Origin: Girardinichthys multiradiatus | Taxonomy: Eukaryota; Chordata; Actinopteri; Cyprinodontiformes; Goodeidae | Length of the DNA: 64,000 nucleotides | Reading direction: 5' to 3' | Assembly (NCBI RefSeq): GCF_021462225.1 | Contig: NC_061805.1 | Coordinates: forward strand, 2,355,001-2,419,000 | Shown: positions 1-10,362 of the stretch, piece by piece | How the letters are laid out: each line of letters begins with the position of its first letter | Position numbering within the stretch: the stretch's first letter is position 1 | Program-made: the position numbers and the translations under genes | The notes under the pieces: model-generated | The model's database searches: none | Seen by the model: only the letters and a program-made list of their open reading frames with translations | What the model was told of the DNA's origin: nothing

Positions 1-1722
1 GTGGGGATAGAACACACCCCTGGGGGGCACCAGTACTTATTGATCTGGATTGGGAGAAGATGCTCCCCAGTCTCACCTGCTGCTGTCGGTCTGTCAGGAA
101 GCTGTTGATCCACTGACAGGTGGAGGCTGGGATGTTGAGCTGTATGAGCTTCTGGTGGAGGATGTCTGGTATGATGGTGTTGAAGGCCGAGCTGAAGTCT
201 ACAAACAGGATCCTGGTGCACGTCCCTGGGTGGTCGAGGTGTTGCAGGATGAAGTGTAGACCTAAGTTAACAGCATAATCTGCCGACCCTTTTGCTCGGG
301 AAGCAAATTGCAGGGGGTCCAGCAGGGGGCCTGTGATGTCCTTCAGGTGCTTCAACACCAGCCGCTCAAAGGACTTCATGACCACAGACGTCAGGGCTAC
401 AGGCCTGTAGTCATTTAATCCTACAATGGTGGGTTTCTTGGGAACCGGGATGATGGTGGATCGTTTGAGGCAGGAGGGGACCTCACATTTCTCCAGTGAC
501 TTGTTGAAGATCCTTGTGAAGATCAGAGTGAGTTGATGTGCGCAGGCTTTCAGGCATGATGGGGAGACGTTATCAGGTCCTCCAGCTTTCTTTGTTTTCA
601 TGCGCTGAAAGAGCCTGTTTACATCTTCCTCTGAGATCTTTAGTGCAGGCGGAGGATCTGATGGTGGGGGGTTGGTTGCTTTATGGGAGGAATTTGTTCC
701 TGAATGGGATGTAGAGGAGATGATTTGAGGTCTGAATGGCTTCTTGTCATGTCTGCAGTAGAAGCCATTCAGACGGTTGGCCAGGAGACGACTCTGTTCA
801 GGATGGGTGGAGGGGCTCTTGTAGGCAGTCAGGTTTCTCAGACCAGTCCATACAGCTGAAGTGTCACCAGTAGAAAGGCTGTTCTTAAGCTTCTCACTGT
901 AGCTTCTCTTGGCTGCTTTGATCTCCTTTGTTAGTTTGTTCCTGGCCTGCCTGTACCACGTCCAATCTCCACTGCTGTGAGCTTCTTCCTTTTCCCTGCG
1001 CAGATTCCTGAGGTGTGGAGTAAACCATGGCATATTGTTCCCAAAGGTGCAGAAGGTCTTGGTCTGCACACACATGTCCTCACAGAAACTGATGTATGAC
1101 GTCACCACATCAGTGAGTTGGTTTAAGTCAGTGGCTGAAGTTTCAAAAACCGTCCAGTCTGTGCAATCAAAGCAGGCCTGTAGCATCTGCTTTGATTCCT
1201 CAGTCCACTTCTTAACAGTGTGAACCTTGGGTTTGGAAGCTCTTAGTCTCTGTCTGTAGGTTGGGATGAGGTGTATTAGATAATGATCCGAAAAACCCAG
1301 AGCAGCCCTGGTAACAGCATGATATGAATCTTTTAAAGCTGTGTAACAATGGTCCAGTGTGTTTTTGTCTCTGGTGGGACACTTAATATGCTGTCTGTAT
1401 TTGGGGAGTTCATTTGAGAGGTTTGCTCTGTTAAAATCTCCCAGTATTATGATGAAAGAGTCCGTGTATTTTTTCTCCAGGTCTGTAATCAGCTCATCAA
1501 GATGTTTTTCCGTGGCAGAAGTGCAGCCATGTGGTGGAAAATATGAGCCGATTATTACAAACGAGGAAAACTCTCTCGGTGAATAAAACGGCTTACAGAT
1601 TATGGAAAATGACTCCAGATCCGGGCTACATGTTTTTCCCAGCCCTTTTACGTCTCCGCACCAACCTTCATTTATATAAAAGCAGATTCCGCCTCCTCGC
1701 CCCTTCCCCGATAGCTCTATCA
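1..1722 (-). CDS. Rex1-like LINE ORF2, endonuclease-reverse transcriptase, partial at both ends
   Basis: Reading the minus strand from about 1722 down to base 1 gives one frame without a stop, about 574 codons (codon first bases at coordinates equal to 1 mod 3; checked at nine places). The 5' end holds the second half of an APE-type endonuclease: GGGICFYINEGWC near 1700, GDFNRANL near 1438 and SDHYLI near 1290. The RT follows: KKAGGPDNVSPSCLKAC near 590, VPKKPTIVGLNDYRPVALTS near 440, DFSSAFNTIIPD near 199 (motif A) and GAPQGCVL near 20 (motif B). The frame runs off the window before the catalytic YADD-type box. FSSAFNT is typical of fish Rex1, a CR1/L2-related LINE. The first half of the endonuclease is absent, so the copy is 5'-truncated. 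Rex1 is the best fit; another CR1/L2-type family is possible. Confidence 0.85.
1..1722 (-). mobile_element. Rex1-like non-LTR retrotransposon, 5'-truncated, continuing off the left edge
   Basis: The extent is set by the EN-RT frame. The right boundary (1710-1735) is where protein similarity to the endonuclease stops and a serine/proline-rich frame on the other strand begins. Weaker copies of parts of it occur at 8126-8295 (matching 1-170) and 62815-63125 (matching roughly 370-690). The 3' UTR and tail lie outside the window. Confidence 0.8.
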
Positions 1723-1978
1723 TGTCTGACTTCAAGTCCAATGACTTCGAGTCCCCGCAAGGCCTCTTGCCAGGCCCTTGCCCTCCTCCAACCGTTCCTC
1801 CAGAAAGGAGCACTCACCTTGATTCTTCTCGTGTTCATCCTTCCCCTTCATCCCAACTCAGGGCGAGCGGAATTTCTCCTGGGTCCGACTTGGACACATC
1901 TCAGCTCGCTCAGCTCGTCGAGCTCCTACCTTGCGGTTCTCCTTCTGAACCACCTCCACTGTTCACTTCCTCAGGTAA

Positions 1979-2614
1979 ACGCCTCAAGAAAACTGCCAAT
2001 CCCCTGGCGAAGCTCTACCAATTTTAAAAACTCTTCTCACAACCCTTCGCTCCGGCCCTTATTCTCCCTACCTAAAATCTCTCCTTTCTAGTGCCTGGCT
2101 TCTCGCATTTTATGGCTTCCTCAGATTAGGTGAATTCACTACCCTTTCTAATTCTTTCGACCCTGCTAAAGACCTATCAATTTCTGACCTTAAGTTTTAT
2201 TCTGACCACTTTAAAATTAATCTCAAACATTCTAAATATAAAAGTCCCTGCAACATTTTCATTGTATGCTTAGATGGCCCATTATGCCCGTTTTGTGCCA
2301 TGTTTAAATTTGCTCTTCAACACCGTAAACTCAACCCATCCAGACTGCCTCTCTTCCTCACCCCTGAAGGAGTTCCCATGACCGCCTCCTGGTTCCTCAA
2401 GTATCTGAGACAAATTGTAGTTCAATGCAATCTAACCCCTAGCCAGTTCTCAGGTCATTCATTCAGAATCGGAGCAGCTACTTCAGCTGTGATTCATGGT
2501 GTCTCATCCATCTCTCTCCAACAACTTGGTCGCTGGTCATCTACTGCTTTCTCTTCATATGTCCGACCAGACTTCAGTTCCGTGTTAGCTGCTCAACGGT
2601 CTATCAGCTCTTAG
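1979..2614 (+). CDS. tyrosine recombinase (phage-integrase fold), C-terminal part
   Basis: The frame is open from a stop at 1976-1978 to TAG at 2612-2614, about 211 codons; the first in-frame ATG (2300) lies inside the domain, so the true start is upstream or lost. Visible boxes are AWLLAFYGFLRLGEF at about 2093-2137 (first catalytic Arg), GHSFRIGAAT at about 2453 (His-x-x-Arg), LGRW near 2525 and the presumed nucleophile Tyr in SSYVRPDF near 2560. These are the expected R, H-x-x-R and Y residues for strand cleavage and joining during circular cDNA integration. The N-terminal DNA-binding part is missing or frameshifted: an S/P-rich frame at 1722-2027 overlaps in another phase. A splice-donor-like GTAAGA follows the stop directly. 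Confidence 0.7.
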   Translation, partial: TPQENCQSPGEALPILKTLLTTLRSGPYSPYLKSLLSSAWLLAFYGFLRLGEFTTLSNSFDPAKDLSISDLKFYSDHFKINLKHSKYKSPCNIFIVCLDGPLCPFCAMFKFALQHRKLNPSRLPLFLTPEGVPMTASWFLKYLRQIVVQCNLTPSQFSGHSFRIGAATSAVIHGVSSISLQQLGRWSSTAFSSYVRPDFSSVLAAQRSISS

Positions 2615-2705
2615 GTAAGAGCCCCTGCACTAACTGGTGGTGGATGGCCTGTCAACCTGGATTTCCTTTATTCATTTGCTGATTTAACTTTGTTTTCAAT
2701 CCTAG
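2615..2705 (+). other. possible 91-bp spliceosomal intron after the recombinase stop
   Basis: The stop codon TAG is followed at once by GTAAGA (TAG|GTAAGA, a near-perfect donor). At 2689-2705 a T-rich tract ends in CCTAG, a good acceptor. Splicing would not alter the recombinase, whose stop lies upstream. Introns are known in some DIRS-like elements; use of this one is inference. Confidence 0.35.
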
Positions 2706-2840
2706 GTCCTCATCCCTCGACATCCATCAGCTGCGATTCGTTTCATCTCCACTCCTATTCTTCTCATTCTCCGTCTCATTCTCTCTTTTACAGGTATCAT
2801 CATTAGTTATTTTCTTCTTTCTTTAGAATTTCATCCCTTT

Positions 2841-3114
2841 ACGCTTTATCAGGCAAAGCCCCATCTACGCCTTGTCAGGCTCTGCCCCATCTACGCCTTG
2901 TCAGGCACAGCCCCATCTACGCCTTGTCAGGCACAGCCCTATCTATGCTTTGTCAGGCTCTGCCCCATCTACGCCTTGTCAGGCTCTGCCCCATCTACGC
3001 CTTGTCAGGCACAGCCCCATCTACGCCTTGTCAGGCACAGCCCCATCTACGCCTTGTCAGGCTCAGCCCCATCTACGCCTTGTCAGGCACAACCCTATCT
3101 ACGCCTTGTCAGGC
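2841..3114 (+). repeat. 26-bp minisatellite, ten full units plus a partial one
   Basis: The box CTTGTCAGGC (TTTATCAGGC in the first) ends at 2854, 2880, 2906, 2932, 2958, 2984, 3010, 3036, 3062, 3088 and 3114, always 26 bp apart. Units differ mainly in the start (acagcccc, tctgcccc, tcagcccc). Two degenerate units follow, ending at 3204 and 3228. Because 26 is not a multiple of three and the unit lacks stops, all three forward frames are open; those frames are not genes. Confidence 0.95.
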
Positions 3115-3861
3115 ACACTAATTTATTCCTTCTCTAGGCTCAGAGCGGTATTAATTATTTTCCTTTCGTCCTAGTTCTTCAGCCCCATCCATGCATTGAC
3201 AGGCACTGCCGTCAACGCCTTGTCAGGCTAACTAATTCAATCTTTATAAATCTCATTAAATTCCCTTCTTTTCTCATTTCCGGCCTCGGCCCCAGCCTCA
3301 GGCCTTTTTTTGGGGGGAAGACATCTTTAAATCTAACCCTAAGATGTTCATTCAAGCACATGTCATTCTCAGATTTCAAGTCTTCCACTGGGGTCCGAGC
3401 GCCAAAGATATAAACAATCACTAATAAACTTTTCTAATTGCATCCCTGTCTTCTCTTTGTGAGTCTTTCCAGGTTGAAATAGAGACAGAATGTACCTGGT
3501 AAAATACTTAACAAAATTGCAAAATATTCCTAAACAGTTTAGATGTGTGAAAATGAGTTAAAAAAACAGGTTGTAATGCATGGTACTGACTACAGAAGGC
3601 AAGAAACTGAGAACCTAGGTGGATAAACTGTCTTTCCTAAGTTGGTGGAAATTGTGCTGCATTTCTCTTCCTTGCCCAGTAGAGGGAAGACTCCGACTGT
3701 GCCCTGATAGAAAGAAGAACGTCCAAGTGTTTTTTTTTTTTCAGATCCTTGGGCTTTGATCATCATATCAGTTTAAATAACACACCCTCTTGGCTTGCAC
3801 AGCTGTATGTCTGTGGTTGGTGTTGTACTGTGCTCTGAAGCTTAACGCAGTCACTTGCAGT

Positions 3862-3862
<1 letters not shown>

Positions 3863-3895
<33 letters not shown>
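3863..3895. repeat. (AC)n microsatellite
   Basis: About 16 uninterrupted AC dinucleotides. Confidence 0.95.
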
Positions 3896-3897
<2 letters not shown>

Positions 3898-5040
3898 TGG
3901 CCACAGATACATTCATACTGCTGGGCTGATAGTTGTGGGTCTAAACAAAAATATTATTGTGTTAATTTGTCAGCCAGCTTTAGATTGTAAATTGGTATTG
4001 AAATAAAGGTAGCCAGTACTGACTGTATACATTGTCTGATCTATTAAGCTAGCAAAAAGAAAGAAAATTAATAGTTACAAAACATGTTAGCTGAAAGTCT
4101 AGGTATACAGATTTAAAGTATACAGAATCAAGACTGGGCTGAATCACTTGACTCAAAGGGGCAAGGGCTGCCTTCTAGTGAAAGTAAAGATTCAGGAGAA
4201 AAGTAGGTTTCATACGATATGAGAGAGTATTTGTTGTGCTGATGAATTTGTGGTTAATTGTGAGTGATGTTGTTTATGACTATAAGGGGGGAATGTTAAT
4301 GTGTACCCTTGGGTAGGGTTGATAGATAGAGAGACATCCCTCATTAAAGTAATTAGACCTGCAGAAGAGGTTCCCCAGGCCCATGAATAGATTTGCACAC
4401 TATGTCTTTTGCCACACACACCAAACTGCATACTTTCACACCCAGGACTACCTCCATGTATACTGTGATCTACTTAGTAGGTATTAATCACAATTTCATT
4501 GAGTTTTTATTTAAACCACAGAGAAAAGGCAGAAAAACTGGAAAAAATAAAAATGCTTTTGTTTGCCCCGTGTACCCTGAAATAAGATAAATGTTGGCCT
4601 GTACTCTATACATGTTTGTAATGTTTACTAGATTTAACAAGTCATTTGGAATAACGCAAAAATTATGAACAATTATGTCAATGGTTAAAAATATTATTTA
4701 TAAATGTTAATGGAATGCATGAAATACACTTAGTACGTTGAGTACATGGGTGTAAGATGGTGAAAATAAAATGAAAATCAGTAACCTGGACAGGACTTAA
4801 CTGTTTATGCTTTGGTTATTTATATTTTCTCCTGGCTGGTTGTTCTAAAGTAAAGGTGAAGGATATTGGTCAGAGAACATAGAAATTCCTGAAGGTTGTC
4901 AGTGATTCATTGTCAGGCACAATAGAAAATCATGATTAAAACCTACTCACATTAAAATATCAGAACCTGCATATTTATAAAAAAAAAAAGTGGCAACTCA
5001 AAATTGATATTAGCAATTAGCACTCTTAAGGCCCTGCACT
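3896..5040. other. AT-rich spacer, no gene seen
   Basis: No coding frame of note, no element ends and no RNA gene recognised. Short frames at 4210-4590 have no recognisable domain. Confidence 0.6.
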
Positions 5041-5230
5041 TCCATCCAACCTTCACATCACTCCCCACAGGCGGTGGATCCAAGTGGAGGTCTCTTCTTG
5101 TGGCTTTTTAAGCCTGGTCCAGAACAAGCCCTGGGAGCCAAGTCATGGCTCCCAGCCACTTGCCAGTAAGCTCCTCCACAGGTACTGGCTTTAGGATGGT
5201 TACCTTATTCTTGGTGAGGCATTCTATTTT
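5041..5230. other. unclassified GC-richer segment flanking the L2 LINE
   Basis: This segment (around 'ggtggatccaagtggaggtc') is richer in GC than its surroundings and abuts the L2 remnant where the L2 tail should be. It is probably another dispersed repeat; I cannot name the family. Confidence 0.3.
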
Positions 5231-7210
5231 ATCAGGTCTTCACTCCTCCTTAATGAGCATGTAGCGACAGTGGACAGTTGCTGGCATTGACTTTGCAGCA
5301 GTCCCTCATATTGAGCATGCACGTGGCAACAAACTCCCTTTTAACAGGAAGAAACCTCCAGCAGCACCAGGCTCAGTGTGAGCGGTCATCTACCATGACC
5401 AACTGGGGGTTTGAGAGAACAGAGCAGAGACACAAAAAGAACACAGAAGCATTAATTCAGTAGGACTCTACAGGAAAGAAAAGTGAAACATTAATGGTTG
5501 TAGCTCCTTTAGGGGCTTTATCTAGGACAGATTAACTCTGAGCCAGTTTTCAAGTCTAGAGTATGAAAGAGATCACATACAGTTAGTCACAGTAGAAGCT
5601 CAGCCAGTAGGTATGTCTAGGAGAGACAGGGATAAACACAAAGTGAGCATTAAGTTGTTGACAGCAGCAGCTTGGCCGATCTCCTGGGAGCTGGTTCCAC
5701 AGGAGAGGAGCCTGATAACTAAAGGATCTGCCTCCCATTCTACTTTTAGAGACTCTAGGAACCACCAGTAAACCTACAGTCTGAGAATGAAGTGCTCTGT
5801 TAGGAATATGGAACAATCAGATCTCTGATGTATGATGGAGCTAGATCATTAAGGGCTTTATATGTGCGGAGGAGAATTTTAAATTCTAGTCTGGATTTAA
5901 CAGGGAGCCAATGAAGGGAAGCTAAAATAATAGAAATATTACCTCTCTTTTTAATTTTCCTCAGAACTCTTGCTGCAGCATTTTGGATCAGCTGAAGGCT
6001 TTTAACTACATTTTGTGGACATCCTGATAGTAACGAATTACAGTAGTCCTTGAAGTAACAAATGCATGGACTAGTTTTTCAGAGTCACTCCTGGATAGGA
6101 TATTTCTTATTTTGGCAATGTTCCAGAGGTGAAAGAAGGAAATCCTAGAAACCTGTTTAATGTGGGATTTAAATGACATGTCCTGATCAAAAATAACACC
6201 AAGGTTTTTTACTTTATTACCAGAGGTCAATTTAATGCCATCCACATTAATTGACTGACTAAGATGTTTCTTTTTCAGAGTCCGGTCCAAAGACAACAAC
6301 TTTTATCTTGTCTGAATTTATAAGCAGATTTATAGTAATCCATGTTTTTATGCCTTTAAGACATGCCTGTAGTCTAACTGGTTGGGCTCATCAGGAATAA
6401 CGGAGAAATAAGGCTGAATATCATCAGCATAACAGTGAAAATGTAACCCATAAAGAGAATTGGCCCAAGTACTGAACCCTGTGGTACTCCACAATTAACC
6501 CTGGAGTTTAAAGATGATTTATCATTTACATGAACAAACTGGAATCTGTCAGACAAATAAGATTTAAACCAGCCTAGCCGTGTTCCCCTGATCCCTACAG
6601 CATATTCCAGCCCATCTAAGAGAATATTATGATTGACTGTATCAAATGCAGCCCTGAGATCTAACAGAACAAGAACAGACACAAGTCCATTATCTGAGCC
6701 CATAAGAATATCATTAGTGACTTTCAGCAGAGCTGTTTCAATGCTATGATGAGCCCTGAAACCTGACTGAAACTCTTCAAACATATCATTACTGTCTAAA
6801 TGCTCGCACATTTGATTAGCAACTATTTTCTCATGAATTTAAGATAAAAAAGGAAGACTCGATATAGGTCTGTAATTTTTCAAGTCATCTCGATCAAGCG
6901 AAGGTTTCTTAAGTAAAGTTTCATTACAGCTACCTTAAAAGCTTGTGGTACATATCCATTTACTAAGGATAGATTAATCACATCTAAAATGGGGCTTGTA
7001 ATCAGAGGGAACACTTCCTTAAATAATTTGGTTGGGATTGGGTCTAACATACAAGTTGAAGGTTTAGATGAAGCTAATATTTCTGATAACTCAGGAAGCT
7101 TCACAGGATCAAAGCAGTCCAAAAACAAGTTCTACAGTTACCACCAATGCTGTCTCATTTACTGAGGATGAAGTAATCATTTTCAGGATTTTGCTAGTTT
7201 TTAATTTTTT
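5231..7210 (-). mobile_element. L2-type LINE, decayed, lacking 5' part and 3' tail
   Basis: The minus strand carries RT fragments in order (7128 to 5583) and then an L2 3' UTR (about 5580 to 5231) matching the UTRs at 22141-22832, 40925-41898 and 63126-63330. The usual end (AATTGGCGCTATATAAATAAA plus GAATT repeats) is missing: the copy stops at about 5231 against unrelated sequence. The 5' end near 7210 is approximate; no endonuclease is visible. Confidence 0.8.
5583..7128 (-). pseudogene. L2 LINE reverse transcriptase, frameshifted
   Basis: Frames in order on the minus strand: 7128-6880 (N-terminal RT: SKPSTCMLDPIPTKLFKEV), 6811-6374 (RT core: EEFQSGFRAHHSIETALLKV, motif A LDLRAAFDTVNHN, motif B GVPQGSVLGPILF), 6299-6006 (VKNLGVIFDQDMSFKSHI and the thumb-like region) and 5816-5583 (C-terminus: GGRSFSYQAPLLWNQLP). 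The catalytic box FHCYADDIQ is still encoded near 6440-6415 but in a different phase from motif B, so a small deletion after GPILF shifted the frame. Several other breaks occur. It would have made cDNA by target-primed reverse transcription; it is dead. Confidence 0.85.
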
Positions 7211-7650
7211 TTACTGTTTTTGTTTTTGCTTGCTATTTACTTTACTTAGTCCACAGATGCCACTGGAGCTTATGGGTGTAGAGGTGACAGGTGTTCCACA
7301 TCTACTGATTGCTACCGGGAGTATTTAAGCAGGAAGCTGCCAGCACCTCATCGCCTGAGTGTTAACCATAGGTGGTAAACTCCAGCCCTCTGTAGCTCTT
7401 GTTATTATCTTGAGAAAATTCATTACGTTCTTGTGTACTCCTCTTCAGTTGACTGCTATGTACAGGATTTCCTTCCAGTTCGCTACCTGGTTTCCAGCCA
7501 ACTTCAAGTATTCCAGAAAAGCTCTTCAGACAAACTTCAAGCTGGCAGCTTCCAGGCTACTCAATCAACCGGCCCCAGTCACAAGCAAACCCTGTTCACC
7601 CTCTACCCTGCATTATTTTGATTATTTAACTCTAAACTAATCTTCTCTGC
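7211..7650. other. spacer between L2 and repeat X, unclassified
   Basis: Two short frames (7359-7640) show no domain. The segment could be the L2 5' leader or an older insertion; I cannot decide. Confidence 0.3.
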
Positions 7651-8125
7651 TCAAACACTTCCTCTTACATGAACCGTGCTGAGGAGATGTCCGTGGCGAC
7701 GAAGTTGAGGAAAGCATCCACAGTGAACAAAGAATTAGCTAGCAGCTAACATCCGTAGCTGTGGGAAAGGGGCGGCTCGTTCTGCCCGCCCGGCTGAACT
7801 CCATGCAGAACAGCGTGCTGGATTGCAGTACCTTTGTCCTTCCTTCAGAGCGTGAAAACTACTCCACTTGGCATTGTAGAGACAGGGTCTCTCCTGGGAA
7901 CTCTCTGGAACAGAGTTTGCTTCTGTAGACCTCAGAAAGAAAAGTCAAGCTAAGCTTGCACCTTAATTACCCTACACCTTAATTACCCTGCTTGCACCTT
8001 AATTACCTTGTTTGCCAGCAAATAGACATTAGCGCGCTGTGTCCCTCCTTCCAGTTCTGCTGGGGACCTGTGTGGAAGAGGTCTTTTTGTTGGAACCCAG
8101 GGTTTTTGTTCAAACAGTGATGTCA
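7650..8125 (-). repeat. dispersed repeat family X, copy 1
   Basis: The minus strand shares a run of similar blocks with 42597-43090 (+): CCTCTTCCACAC, AGCGCGCTAATGTCT, TTGCTGGCAAA, GAAGCAAA...TGTTC.AGAGAG, and a CG-rich stretch near 7780 with a counterpart near 42940. It contains a local triplication of CACCTTAATTACC on the plus strand (about 7968-8007). It is likely the leader of a retroelement; the family is not recognised. Confidence 0.5.
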
Positions 8126-8295
8126 TGGGAGAACACACTCCTGGGGGGCGCTGGTGCTGATGGTTCTTGTGTGGGAGAAGATGCTCCCCAGCCTCACCTG
8201 CTACTGCCGGTCCTTCAGGAAGCTTGTCATCCAGTGATTTGTGGAGGCTGGGACTTTGAGCTGGATGAGCTTCTGGTGGTGGATGAGCCATGACT
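8126..8295 (-). mobile_element. Rex1-like LINE fragment (RT motif B region)
   Basis: Closely similar to 1-170 in the same orientation; the minus strand encodes GSIFSHTRTISTSAPQECVL, corresponding to the segment across RT motif B. The match ends near 8125 and family X begins. Confidence 0.75.
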
Positions 8296-8299
8296 AAAT

Positions 8300-9980
8300 T
8301 GATCATCAGCCATGACTAAATGGATCAGGAAATGGACAGGAGAACGTAGGCTTCATTTATATTAATAAAGAAGCTGCTCTGATCTGTAATGCTAAAGAAG
8401 GAACTAAGGCAGAAGGTGATTTGAAGGTGGTCCATCTTAAGTTCAATAATCTCATTTGGTCATATCAATCATAACAGAAAGAACATGATAAAGGTAAAAT
8501 GGGCAAAAATAAGATTCCTCATTAGTGATAAGGTGAGCAGGTCCTTTATTCTCATGGAGCTTAGAGTAGAGTCACTGCTTCTGGTCCTCTCTCTTCCCTC
8601 CCCTGTTCTGTTCAGCTCACAGGTTTTCTATAGGATTAAGCTCAGGGGACTGTAATGCCAATTGGAGAAGGTGGATTTTGTATCTGGCAAACCATTTATG
8701 TTTTGATTTCACATGTAATTTATTTAAGATCTCTCTTTAATATTTTGTTTAAAACAGTATGTTTTTTTTTTTTAGAAATCCTGACAGAAGAAATTCAGCA
8801 AAATTCTCATTCTTCCATTTACTATACTGATAACATCAGTGCCTGCAAGAGTGAAATTAGCATAATGTTATCTGATTAACTAGTATTTGATTACAGAAAT
8901 TGCAGCTGAAATTAGCATTTAATTAATACATAATAGCATTGTTAAAAATATGTAATTCAGCTCAGCACAGAGCCAAAAACATTGTAAACCAGCTGGATGT
9001 TTTTGAGGGGTTGCAGAAGTGCTTGCTAGTCCACACCTGCTGTGACGGATAAAGCAGTGGGCTTGTTGCATATGAAAAGATTCATACATATTGAAACCAC
9101 AGCAGGTTTGATCCCACCCTCATTCATAATCCATATTCCTTAAGAGCAGCAAGGGCAAAATGCTTCTTAGTGCTTAGCTTTGGCATTCATTATAATACAT
9201 TCTCCCACCTCTGCCTTGTTCTGACCTGTGAAGGTAGAGGAGGGTTCAAGTAAAGCTTTGTGACCCTCGTATAATATCATTATACATGCAAGGCATAACA
9301 CATTTGGTCCCATGGAGACTTTCTGGGGCACATAGACAGGGTCAAACGACAAAGGAGGAAGCACTGGCAGATTGAGAATAGCTCTAGCCCAGTTTTTATT
9401 GTATTTATATGTTTCGTGAGAGGTTTTGAAATTCCCCTGAGAAAAAAATATCTATTTGTCCTTACTAGTACAAAGTATAAGTAATGATAGCAAACTGGAA
9501 CACTGCAGGACTAATTAAGGATGTTGGATGAATTTAATATATAGAGCTGTGGAGATAACCTTTGGGTAATGGGGACTGTTATTATCTTTGTTACATTTTA
9601 TAACTGGTAAACAGTATGGTCAGTGTTAGTTAGACAACTATAACCACTGCTAAAATCTACTAGAATCCATTTGGATAGTCTGCAATAGTGACATAATCCA
9701 GCCAAATATAGGGAAAGGACAATACACATTTTATGGACAATGCCGAGTTATATGACCTGCCGAAATCCCAGCTGCATGTTCTGAAAGGTCATATGGACTG
9801 TAATCTTGGTTGGCGACTGGTATGATGTGTATGACAGAAATCTGTAGAGATAAGTTCTAGCCATGTATTTAACACAAACTGTCATCTAAAAGAAGCTTTT
9901 AGCTCCAAACTAGCTCATTCTGAGTTGTCCCGCTGACATACTCATTTATAATCCTGTCTATTGAGATAACTGTACATGTG
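8300..9980. other. AT-rich spacer, no gene seen
   Basis: No recognisable coding frame, element end or RNA gene. A frame at 9167-9364 (-) has no recognisable domain. Confidence 0.55.
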
Positions 9981-9984
9981 TCCT

Positions 9985-10312
9985 TGGCCTTCACACACAC
10001 ACACACACACACACACTCTTGTTTTGCTATATGTAGTGAGGACCATGTGTTGACTCCCATTGACTTCCATTGATTTTCAGTCATTTTCAACCCTTTCTAT
10101 GCTCTAGCCCTGACAATAACCCTAAACCTAATCATTACCAGTGCATGCCTAACCCTAACCTTAACCTAAACTCAGTTCACACCTTAGTCCTAAACCTAAC
10201 CGTTAGTGAAATAGGTCGGGAGGACCAGCAAAATGTCCTCACTTTGGTGCAAACGGTCCTCAATTTGATGGTGAAATCGGGAAAATGGTTCTCACTGTGA
10301 TGCCAAGACAGG

Positions 10313-10361
<49 letters not shown>

Positions 10362-10362
10362 C
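9985..10362. repeat. CCCTAA/CCTTAACC-rich dispersed repeat flanked by (CA)n tracts
   Basis: A CA tract at about 9992-10016 is followed by a GAGGACC motif, TTGACTCCCATTGAC, a stretch of irregular CCCTAA/CCTAAC/CCTTAA variants (10108-10205), two further 'gtcctca' boxes and a second CA tract (10313-10360). The pattern resembles a repeat widespread in ray-finned fishes. The CCCTAA units are imperfect and dispersed, so this is not a telomere array. Confidence 0.6.

Larger units (their letters stand above)
1723..3475 (+). mobile_element. DIRS/Ngaro-type tyrosine-recombinase retrotransposon, 3' part
   Basis: This plus-strand block holds a serine/proline-rich frame (1722-2027), a tyrosine recombinase frame (1979-2614), an intron-like segment (2615-2705), a 26-bp minisatellite (2841-3114) with two degenerate units to 3228, and a tail with an AATAAA signal near 3422. 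Recombinase instead of DDE integrase is the mark of the DIRS order; the box spelling resembles Ngaro/DIRS. No RT/RNase H is present, so only the 3' portion remains, its 5' side replaced by the Rex1-like LINE. A Crypton is the alternative, but the repeat-rich tail argues for a retroelement. The right boundary is approximate. Confidence 0.6.

Noticed and set aside
2841..3114. CRISPR-like array
   Set aside because: The units are contiguous and near-identical without unique spacers, and the context is a vertebrate retroelement.
2872..3174. Three overlapping forward frames repeating LRLVRHSPIYALSG-like units, as if a repeat protein
   Set aside because: The 26-bp minisatellite has no stops and is not a multiple of three, so all three frames open automatically.
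10108..10205. Interstitial telomere
   Set aside because: The CCCTAA units are irregular and mixed with CCTTAA, unlike a telomere array, and fit a dispersed fish repeat.
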